Of a stretch of 64,000 nucleotides of DNA, positions 7,265-15,192 are shown in pieces. Both the position numbers and the translations under genes were made by a program. Positions within the stretch are counted from its first letter, which is position 1, and the number at the start of each line of letters is the position of its first letter. Source of the DNA: Kineococcus xinjiangensis (GTDB taxonomy: Bacteria; Actinomycetota; Actinomycetes; Actinomycetales; Kineococcaceae); assembly GCF_002934625.1 (NCBI RefSeq), contig NZ_PTJD01000003.1:310001-374000 (forward strand), written 5' to 3'. Below the pieces are notes generated by a model. The model did not search any database. It was not told the origin of the DNA and worked only from the letters and a program-made list of their open reading frames with translations.

Positions 7265-10200
7265 ATGACCCCACCGCTCCCCGGTACGCGCCGCACGCGT
7301 TCCCTCCTGGCAGGGACGACCGTCCTGTCCCTCACCCTCGTCGGAACGCCCGGCTACGCCGCCGCCGAGACACCGACGTGGTCGTTCGACTTCGGCACCG
7401 CCACCAGCCCGGTGGGCAGCGGCTGGACGGCGGTTCCCGAGACCAACCGCTACACCGCCACCTCCGGCTTCGGCATCGTGCCGGTCGAGGGGATCGCCCC
7501 CGTCTCCCGCCACCGCACCAGCGACACCCCCGACCCGGTCGGCGACGACTTCGTGCTCGCGACCTCCTGGGGCTTCGCCCTCGACGTGCCCGCGGGCAGC
7601 TACGACGTCCGCGTCCTCTCCGGCGACCGGCTGGCCGGGACGAGCACGACGAAGACGCACATCGACCTCGAGGGCACCCGCGCCGGCACCCTGCAGGCCC
7701 GGCAGGGCGTGAGCGAGCAGACCTGGCGGACCACCGTCGACGACGGGCAGCTCACCGTCGGCGTCACCGGCGAGGGCGCCGGCGGCTACGTCAACGGCAT
7801 CGTCGTCACGAAGGCCGCGGAGGAGCCGCAGCCGGAGCCCGAGCCGGAGCCGGAGCCGCCGGCGTCGGCCCTCGCCGCGCCGACCTCGGTGCGCATGGCC
7901 CGCGTCACCGACGGCGCCGTCACCCTGCGCTGGAACGCGGTCCCCGACGCGACCGGCTACGTCGTCACCCGCTCCGACACCGTCGGCGGCACCTACACCC
8001 CGGTGGCCGAGACCACCGGCGACGTGTTCGCCACCGACGCCGTCGACACCACCCGGCCGCACTACTACCGGGTGCGCGCCCGCGGGGCCGACGGGCTCTC
8101 CGCCCCCTCCGCCGCAGCGGTCTCCGCCCGGACCGCGCCCGCGCCGGAGCTGCCCGCGGGCAGCTCCCTCAGCTTCGACCTCGGCAGCGGCGCCCTCGCA
8201 CCCGGCGCCACCCGCCTCGACGCCACCAGCGCCTACACCGCCGAGGAGCGCGCCGGCTTCGTCGACGTGCGCGACGTGACCGCCACCGACCGCAAGACCT
8301 CCGACCCGCTCCGGTCCGACTTCGTGACGGTCGGCGACACCGAGCTCGTCGTCGACCTGCCCAACGGCGACTACACCGTCTCGCTCGTCGCCGGGGACCC
8401 CTCGGGCGCCACGGACATCGCCCTCACCGCCGAGCAGATGGCGAAGGTCCAGCAGACGGCCAAGACCGCGGGTGAGTTCCTGGAGATGTCCTTCGACATC
8501 GCCCTCGTCGACGGCCAGCTCAACCTGGAGTTCGCCGGCACCGCCGCGAACCTCGCCTCCCTCGTCATCACCCGCAAGGCCGAGGACCAGGCCGGCGACG
8601 AGCCGACGGTCTGGGTGACCGGCGACTCCACCGTGCAGACCTACACCGCCGACTACGCCCCGCAGGCCGGCTGGGGCCAGATGATCGGGCGCTTCCTCTC
8701 CGACGACGTCACCGTCACCAACAAGGCCATCGGGGGGCGCAGCTCGAAGAACTTCATCAGCCAGGGCCGCCTCGACGAGGTCCTGCTCAACGTCCGCCCC
8801 GGCGACTACCTGTTCGCGCAGTTCGGGCACAACGACAACACCAAGGGCGTCGACGACCGCTACGCCGCCCCCGCCGACTACGCCGAGTACCTGCGCACGT
8901 TCGTCGAGGGCGCCCGTCAGCGCGGAGCCACCCCCGTCCTCGTGACGCCCGTCTCGCGCCGCTCCTTCGACGCGACCACCGGCAAGGCCAACGTCTCCTT
9001 CCCCGCCTACGTGGAGGCCGCCGCCGCCCTCGCCGCGGAGACCGGCACCCCGCTGGTCGACCTGTCCGCGTCCAGCCGCGCCTACCTCGACGAGATCGGC
9101 GCCGAGGCGGCGAAGTCCGTCTTCCTGCACGTCCCGGCGGGCGTCTACCCCAACCGCCCCAACGGGACCAGCGACGACACCCACTTCCAGGAGTACGGCG
9201 CCATCCAGATGGCCCGCCTCGTGGCCCGCGACGTCGCCGAGCTCGACGTCCCCCTCGCCGCGCAGGTCGTCGAGGCGGAACCCCCCGCCGCGGTCCCCGC
9301 CGCCCCCGCCGACGTGGTCGCCGGCGGCGTCTCCAACGCAGGGGTGAACCTCACCTGGTCCGCGGTGCAGGGCGCCGACATCTACAAGGTGTTCCGCAAG
9401 GAGGCCGAGCAGGCCGAGGACGCCTACGCCCTCGTGACGACCTCCACGCTGCCGCAGGCCGCGGTCAGCGGACTGCGGGAGGGCACCGCCTACGACCTGC
9501 GCGTCGTCGCCGTCAACGGCCGCGGTGACTCCGCCCCCTCCGCGGCGGTGCGCGTCAGCACCAAGGCCCCGCTGCACAAGTTCGACGTCCAGCCCGCAGG
9601 CAGCCCCCTGATGCCCGGCTACACCGAGGTCAGCGAGAAGTCCCAGTACACGGCCGAGAAGGGCTGGGGCTGGATCTCCGCCGACGGGATCGGCGGGCGC
9701 GACCGCGGGACGGCCTTCACCCCGCCGCCGAACGACCTGGAACGCGACTTCCTGCTGCCCTCTCCCGCCCACGAGTTCGTGGTCGACCTGCCCAACGGCA
9801 GCTACGCCGTGAAGACCTACCACGGCGACTGGATCGGGACGAGCCGCTCCAACGTCCAGCTGGAGGGCAAGGACTTCGGCGCCGGCAACGCCGGGCGCGG
9901 GTCGGTGGCGCAGAAGATGAGCCAGCCCGTCCTCGTCACCGACGGCCGTCTCAACCTCGTGATGACCGGTTCCTCCTCCCGGCTCAACGGCATCGAGATC
10001 ACCCCGCTGCTCGTGGCGCCCACCGACCTCGCCCTGGCCGACGTCTCCATCAGCGGCACGGCCGTCGAGGTCGACCTGACGTGGAACGCCACCGACGGCG
10101 CCGCCGGGTACCGCGTGCTGCGCCAGGCCGCCGGCGCGCCGGCCGCCGAGGCGATCGGGGACGTGGCGGGGCCCGCCTTCACCGACACCACCGCCGACGT

Positions 10201-13012
10201 CGGGCTCGACTACACCTACACCGTGGTGGCCCTCGACGCGGCCGGCACCCAGTCCGTCCCGTCCAACCCGCTGAAGGTCACCACCGCCGACCCGGACGTG
10301 GCGAAGGCGCCGGTGCCCACCGGCCTGAAGCTCGGGACGGTCGGCAAGAACGAGGTCGCCCTCTCCTGGAACGCCTCCGACGGCGCCCTCTTCTACCGGG
10401 TGTACCGCGCCGACCCGAAGCCGGACGGCACGCCGGGCCCCATGGAGGTCGTCGGGCGCGCCGACGGCACGAGCTTCACCGACACCGGCGTGCTCACCAC
10501 CGTGGAGTACGTCTACGCCGTCGCCGCCGTCAACGCCGGCGGGGTCTCCGACCGCTCCGCGACGGTGACGTCCCCGGCCGTGACGAAGCTGGTCCGGCAG
10601 GCCGAGCGCCTCGACCGCTCGCCCGTCGCGGTGGCCACCGACGGCGGCGTCTACGTGGGCTGGCGCATGCTCGGCCTCGACCCCGACTCCATCGCGTTCC
10701 ACGTCTACCGCGACGGCAAGCGCATCACCGACAAGCCCGTCACGGACAGCACGAACCTGCTGGACGCCGCCGGGCGCTCCGGGGCGAAGTACCGGATCAG
10801 CACGGTCGTCAACGGCATCGAGCGCTGGGCGACCGGCGACTTCGCGGTGTGGGACTCCCAGACCCTCGACGTGCCCCTCGACAAGCCCGCCGACGGCGTC
10901 ACCAAGGACGGGCAGCCGTACTCCTACCGCGCCAACGACGCCTCCATCGGCGACCTCGACGGTGACGGGCAGTACGAGATCGTCCTGAAGTGGGACCCGA
11001 CCAACTCCCAGGACAACTCCAAGAGCGGCTACACCGGAACGGTCTACCTCGACGCCTACGAGCTCGACGGCACCCGGCTGTGGCGCATCGACATGGGGCG
11101 CAACATCCGCGCCGGCGCCCACTACACCCAGTTCCAGGTCTTCGACCTCGACGGGGACGGCCGCTCCGAGGTCACCGTGAAGACCGCCGACGGCACCGTC
11201 GACGGCCAGGGCACGGCGATCGGCAACGCGAACGCCGACCACCGCAACTCCAGCGGCTACGTGCTGACCGGGCCCGAGTTCCTCACCGTCTTCGACGGCC
11301 GGACGGGCGCGGCGATCGACACCGTCGACTACGCCCCGCCGCGCGGTGACGTCGGCGCCTGGGGCGACGGCTACGGCAACCGCGTCGACCGGTTCCTCGC
11401 CGGCGTCGCCTACCTCGACGGGGAGCGGCCCAGCGTCGTCTTCAGCCGCGGCTACTACACCCGCACGGTGGTCGTCGCCTACGACTTCGACGGCTCGAAG
11501 CTGACGAAGCGCTGGACCTTCGACTCCGACGTGGAGGGCGACGAGTACCGCGGCCAGGGCAACCACCAGTTCTCCGTGGCCGACGTCGACGGCGACCAGA
11601 AGGACGAGATCCTCTTCGGCGCCATGACCATCGACGACGACGGCACGCCGCTGTACAGCACCGACCTGTACCACGGTGACGCCCAGCACGTGTCCGACCT
11701 CGACCCGGCCCGTCCCGGCCTGGAGGTCTTCGGGCCCCACGAGGACCCCGGCCACAACGGGGGCGTCATCGCCTCCTACCGCGACGCCGCCACCGGGGAG
11801 GTCCTGTGGTCGGTGCCGGGGAGCAGGGACACCGGGCGCGGCGCGGCGGGGGACATCGACCCCGAGCACGCCGGCGCCGAGGCGTGGGTGATCAGCGACG
11901 GCGGGGCGTGGAACGACCGCAACGGCACGCTGCGCACCGCCAAGGGCGAGGAGATCTCCGACCGGATCCCCGCCGCCAACTTCCTCACCTGGTGGGACGG
12001 CGACCTCCTCCGCGAGATCACCGACCACGACTGGGACGCCACGACCCGCACGGGCGTGCCGACCATCTCGAAGTGGGACCCCGACACCCGCACCTCGACG
12101 GTGGTCCACCGGGCCGAGGGCACCCTGACCAACAACGACACCAAGGGCACCCCCACCCTGCAGGCGGACCTCTTCGGCGACTGGCGCGAGGAGCTCGTCA
12201 CCCGTGTCGCCGACTCCTCCGCCCTGCGGATCGCCACCACCGTGGACGTCACCGAGCACCGGCTGCGCACCCTGCAGTCGGACCCGGTGTACCGCCTGGG
12301 CGTCTCGTGGCAGAACACCGGCTACAACCAGCCGCCGCACACGTCCTACTTCCTCGGCCACGGCATGACCACCCCGGCCGCGCCGCGGATCGCCTACACC
12401 GGCGCCCCCGCCGAGCCCGCGCCGCGGGTCGACGGCCCGGCGACGGCCGCCCCCGGCAGGGCGGACCTCTCGGACGACAACTGGGACAAGGACGGCACCT
12501 TCCTCGTCACGATGAACCTCTGGCACGGCCAGAACGCCCAGAGCGTGACGTTCCTGGAGAACGGCCGGCCGATCGCGACCCAGGAGCTCGTCGACGCGAC
12601 GCCGGGCGCGCAGACCGCCGCCGTGCAGATCGCGGGGCTGCCCAACGGGACCTACGAGTACACGGCGGTGCTGACCAACCAGCACGGCAGCACCACCTCG
12701 AAGAAGGTGACCGTCAAGGTGACCAGGGCGGCCCCGGCCAAGCCGGCGCTGTCCGACGACAACCACGACGGCGACGGCACGTACACCCTCACGACCAACC
12801 TGTGGTGGGGCACGAACGCCACCGAGTACCGCCTCTACGAGAACGGTGAGCTGATCGACACCCAGGCGCTCACCGCCAACGGGCGGGAGGCGCAGCAGGC
12901 CAGCACCACCGTCACCGGGCGCCCCGTCGGCGAGCACACCTACCGCGCGGAGCTGTCCAACGCCCAGGGCACGACGAGCAGCAAGGAGATCACCGTCAAG
13001 GTGAAGCGCTGA
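7265..13012 (+). CDS. Giant secreted rhamnogalacturonan-degrading enzyme: CE12 acetylesterase plus PL11 lyase
   Basis: A 1915-residue secreted protein. Order of parts: a signal peptide (to about 34); a beta-sandwich module starting FDFGTATSP (about 38-180); a PEPEPEPEP linker; FN3; a second similar module starting FDLGSGALAP (about 305-445); an SGNH esterase with GDSTVQ (about 451), GHNDN (about 521) and DDTHFQEYG (about 638), matching CE12 rhamnogalacturonan acetylesterases; FN3; a third module starting FDVQPAGSP; two more FN3; a PL11 rhamnogalacturonan lyase (about 1109-1716) with its calcium-type loops GDLDGDGQYE and FDLDGDGRSE; and two C-terminal Ig-like repeats starting LSDDN. It would deacetylate and then cleave the rhamnogalacturonan-I backbone of plant pectin outside the cell. 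The gene stands alone between two terminators and is in the middle of the arabinogalactan genes. Confidence 0.9.
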   Translation: MTPPLPGTRRTRSLLAGTTVLSLTLVGTPGYAAAETPTWSFDFGTATSPVGSGWTAVPETNRYTATSGFGIVPVEGIAPVSRHRTSDTPDPVGDDFVLATSWGFALDVPAGSYDVRVLSGDRLAGTSTTKTHIDLEGTRAGTLQARQGVSEQTWRTTVDDGQLTVGVTGEGAGGYVNGIVVTKAAEEPQPEPEPEPEPPASALAAPTSVRMARVTDGAVTLRWNAVPDATGYVVTRSDTVGGTYTPVAETTGDVFATDAVDTTRPHYYRVRARGADGLSAPSAAAVSARTAPAPELPAGSSLSFDLGSGALAPGATRLDATSAYTAEERAGFVDVRDVTATDRKTSDPLRSDFVTVGDTELVVDLPNGDYTVSLVAGDPSGATDIALTAEQMAKVQQTAKTAGEFLEMSFDIALVDGQLNLEFAGTAANLASLVITRKAEDQAGDEPTVWVTGDSTVQTYTADYAPQAGWGQMIGRFLSDDVTVTNKAIGGRSSKNFISQGRLDEVLLNVRPGDYLFAQFGHNDNTKGVDDRYAAPADYAEYLRTFVEGARQRGATPVLVTPVSRRSFDATTGKANVSFPAYVEAAAALAAETGTPLVDLSASSRAYLDEIGAEAAKSVFLHVPAGVYPNRPNGTSDDTHFQEYGAIQMARLVARDVAELDVPLAAQVVEAEPPAAVPAAPADVVAGGVSNAGVNLTWSAVQGADIYKVFRKEAEQAEDAYALVTTSTLPQAAVSGLREGTAYDLRVVAVNGRGDSAPSAAVRVSTKAPLHKFDVQPAGSPLMPGYTEVSEKSQYTAEKGWGWISADGIGGRDRGTAFTPPPNDLERDFLLPSPAHEFVVDLPNGSYAVKTYHGDWIGTSRSNVQLEGKDFGAGNAGRGSVAQKMSQPVLVTDGRLNLVMTGSSSRLNGIEITPLLVAPTDLALADVSISGTAVEVDLTWNATDGAAGYRVLRQAAGAPAAEAIGDVAGPAFTDTTADVGLDYTYTVVALDAAGTQSVPSNPLKVTTADPDVAKAPVPTGLKLGTVGKNEVALSWNASDGALFYRVYRADPKPDGTPGPMEVVGRADGTSFTDTGVLTTVEYVYAVAAVNAGGVSDRSATVTSPAVTKLVRQAERLDRSPVAVATDGGVYVGWRMLGLDPDSIAFHVYRDGKRITDKPVTDSTNLLDAAGRSGAKYRISTVVNGIERWATGDFAVWDSQTLDVPLDKPADGVTKDGQPYSYRANDASIGDLDGDGQYEIVLKWDPTNSQDNSKSGYTGTVYLDAYELDGTRLWRIDMGRNIRAGAHYTQFQVFDLDGDGRSEVTVKTADGTVDGQGTAIGNANADHRNSSGYVLTGPEFLTVFDGRTGAAIDTVDYAPPRGDVGAWGDGYGNRVDRFLAGVAYLDGERPSVVFSRGYYTRTVVVAYDFDGSKLTKRWTFDSDVEGDEYRGQGNHQFSVADVDGDQKDEILFGAMTIDDDGTPLYSTDLYHGDAQHVSDLDPARPGLEVFGPHEDPGHNGGVIASYRDAATGEVLWSVPGSRDTGRGAAGDIDPEHAGAEAWVISDGGAWNDRNGTLRTAKGEEISDRIPAANFLTWWDGDLLREITDHDWDATTRTGVPTISKWDPDTRTSTVVHRAEGTLTNNDTKGTPTLQADLFGDWREELVTRVADSSALRIATTVDVTEHRLRTLQSDPVYRLGVSWQNTGYNQPPHTSYFLGHGMTTPAAPRIAYTGAPAEPAPRVDGPATAAPGRADLSDDNWDKDGTFLVTMNLWHGQNAQSVTFLENGRPIATQELVDATPGAQTAAVQIAGLPNGTYEYTAVLTNQHGSTTSKKVTVKVTRAAPAKPALSDDNHDGDGTYTLTTNLWWGTNATEYRLYENGELIDTQALTANGREAQQASTTVTGRPVGEHTYRAELSNAQGTTSSKEITVKVKR

Positions 13013-13025
13013 CCCAGCGGCCGGC

Positions 13026-13062
13026 GGGGCCCGGGAGACGGACCGTCCGTCTCCCGGGCCCC
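13026..13062. terminator. Hairpin terminator after the pectinase gene
   Basis: Perfect 17-base arms (13026-13042 and 13046-13062) with a 3-base loop lie 13 bases after the stop codon. Confidence 0.8.
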
Positions 13063-13168
13063 ACCCGTGCCGGTACCACGGGGGGCGGCCGCGCTGGCCT
13101 ACCCTCGGCATCGGCCGGGTGCGGGATCGTCCCGACCCCGGTGCGGACGCTGAGGGTAGGCCGAGACG

Positions 13169-15181
13169 ATGGGAAGTTCCGTGACGAGCGCGCGATCAAC
13201 GGCGGCGGAGGTGCCCGCGGGCGCCTCCCGGGACGGACGGCAGCAGCACCTCGGCACCCGGGCGGCGGCGGAGCCCGTCCTGCCCGGTGGGGCCGCGCGC
13301 CTCGGCCTGGAGCTCGTGATCGGGGGCGTGCTGGCGATCGCGGTCAGCGCGCTCACCCAGGCGGTCGTGAACCGGGTGCCGGTGCCGCTGCCCTCGCACG
13401 TGCCCACCGCCCTGGCCACCTTCGGCGTCGTCGTGGTCACCGCGGCCGTCGTCCTGGCCGTGACCGCGCGCCGGCTGCCGCGCGCGACCCGCGCCCTCGG
13501 CGTCGTGGGCATCTCCGGCCTGGCCACCGCCCTGCTGGCCCTGCCGCTGAAGGGCACGTCCTTCTACCTCGGCGGCAACAGCGGGGACCAGACGTTCCGG
13601 ATGCAGTTCCTCGGCCGCCTCGCCGACGACTGGCGCCTCGCGGACCTCAACTACGCCGACCTCCCGCCGTTCTACCCCTCGGGCTGGTTCTGGCTCGCCG
13701 GCCGCTACGCCGACCTGACCGGCACCCCCGCATGGGAGGCGTTCAAGCCGGCGGGGATCACGACGGCCGCGGTGGTGCCGTGCCTGGCGCTGCTGGTCTG
13801 GTGGCGCCTGGCGGGGCCGCGGCGGGCCCTGCTCATCGCGCTGGCCACCACCGCCGTCGGCGTCCACCCGGCGCTCGCGGGCCCGTTCGTCGACGAGCCG
13901 TACTCCTGGTGCGTGGCGGCGCTGCTGCCCGCCGCGGTCGTCCTCGCCTGGCGCGCGTTCGGCGCGGTGCCCGCCCGGGAGCGCACCGGCGCGGCCCTGG
14001 CGCTCGGCGTGTTCCTGGGGCTGGCGGCGATGACGTACACGCTCTACGCGGGCTTCGGGGCGCTGCTGGTCACCGCGGCCTGCGCGGCCGGCGTGCTGCG
14101 GGCGCGCGCAGCGGAGGGGACGGGCGCAGCGCTGCGCACGCGGGTGCCGGCCCTCGTCCTGGCCGGGGTCGTCTCGGCGGCGCTGGCGCTGCTGGTGTGG
14201 GCGCCCTTCGTGGTGGCGAAGCTGCGCGGGGCCTCCGGCACCGCCGCGGCGCAGCACTTCCTGCCGCAGATCAGCACCCAGCTGCCGGCTCCGATGGTCG
14301 CGCCCACCCCGTGGGGCGCGCTCCTCCTCCTCGGGTGCGCCTGGCTGGTGCTGAGGGCGCGGCGGGACGGCACCGCCGCGGCCCTCCTGCTCGTGGTCGT
14401 CGCCGCCTACGCCTGGTACCTCCTGCAGACCTTCGTGCTGGCCGCCGGCACGACGCTGCTGGCGTTCCGGATGGAGGCCGTGCTGGTGCAGACCACCGCC
14501 GTGGCCGGCTGCCTGGCCGCGGCCGCCCTCTGGCGCGCGCTGCCCGCGCTCGCTCGCCGGGCCGGGGGACCGGTCGCGGGCTACCTGCGGGAGCTGCGGC
14601 TGCTGGCCGCGCTCGCCCTCGGGGCCGTCTTCGTCGTCGCGCTGCAGAGCGCCCCGCAGTCGTTGGCCCACCCGGTGGAGGCCGCCCACGACGCCTACGG
14701 GGCCGGGGGGCGCACCGCCGCGGGCGAGCGCGACCCCGAACAGGGCGGCGCCTGGATCCCCGACGTGCTGCGCGCCGTGGAGGACGTGACGCAGCGGCCC
14801 GCGAGCGAGCTGGTGGTGTTCTCGTCGCTGTACGAGCTGGCCACGTTCGCCCCCTACACCGGCTACCAGCAGATGACCGCGCACTACGCCAACCCGTTGT
14901 CGCGCTTCGACGAGCGCCGCGCCGAGATCGAGAGCTGGGCGCAGGCCAGCGGACCGGACGACCTCGTGCGACGCCTCGACTCCGGCCCCTTCCGCGCACC
15001 GGACGTCTTCGTCCTGCACCGCACGCCCGAGGGGTACCAGGCCGGGGTGACGCACGACCTCTTCCCCCGGGAGCCGAACGTGGGCTGGACGACGGTGACG
15101 TTCGACCCCGAGCTGTTCTCCCCCGAGCACTTCGAGGTGCGTGAGGTCGGCCCGTTCGCCGTTCTCGCGCGGCGCTCCTGA
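13169..15181 (+). CDS. aftA: Galactan 5-O-arabinofuranosyltransferase AftA
   Basis: A 670-residue polytopic membrane glycosyltransferase (GT85 family), close to the usual length of about 640. Diagnostic stretches are GGNSGDQTFRMQFLGRLADD in the first long loop, LNYADLPPFYPSGWFWLAGR, and FVDEPYSWC. About eleven hydrophobic segments precede a soluble C-terminal tail. AftA adds the first arabinofuranose to the galactan chain, using decaprenyl-phospho-arabinose made by DprE1/E2. It starts at ATG 13169, with GAG four bases away. The emb gene follows after 11 bases, so the two form an operon. In mycobacteria dprE1, dprE2, aftA and emb are contiguous; here the two halves are separated by about 8 kb and are divergent. 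Confidence 0.92.
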   Translation: MGSSVTSARSTAAEVPAGASRDGRQQHLGTRAAAEPVLPGGAARLGLELVIGGVLAIAVSALTQAVVNRVPVPLPSHVPTALATFGVVVVTAAVVLAVTARRLPRATRALGVVGISGLATALLALPLKGTSFYLGGNSGDQTFRMQFLGRLADDWRLADLNYADLPPFYPSGWFWLAGRYADLTGTPAWEAFKPAGITTAAVVPCLALLVWWRLAGPRRALLIALATTAVGVHPALAGPFVDEPYSWCVAALLPAAVVLAWRAFGAVPARERTGAALALGVFLGLAAMTYTLYAGFGALLVTAACAAGVLRARAAEGTGAALRTRVPALVLAGVVSAALALLVWAPFVVAKLRGASGTAAAQHFLPQISTQLPAPMVAPTPWGALLLLGCAWLVLRARRDGTAAALLLVVVAAYAWYLLQTFVLAAGTTLLAFRMEAVLVQTTAVAGCLAAAALWRALPALARRAGGPVAGYLRELRLLAALALGAVFVVALQSAPQSLAHPVEAAHDAYGAGGRTAAGERDPEQGGAWIPDVLRAVEDVTQRPASELVVFSSLYELATFAPYTGYQQMTAHYANPLSRFDERRAEIESWAQASGPDDLVRRLDSGPFRAPDVFVLHRTPEGYQAGVTHDLFPREPNVGWTTVTFDPELFSPEHFEVREVGPFAVLARRS

Positions 15182-15192
15182 GCCGCCGGCCC

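Noticed and set aside
7238-13111. A 1957-codon open frame on the minus strand opposite the pectinase gene
   Set aside because: Its product is low-complexity (Gly/Val/Asp/Arg-rich) with no domain, and it is a frame shadow of the strongly supported plus-strand gene, common at this GC content.
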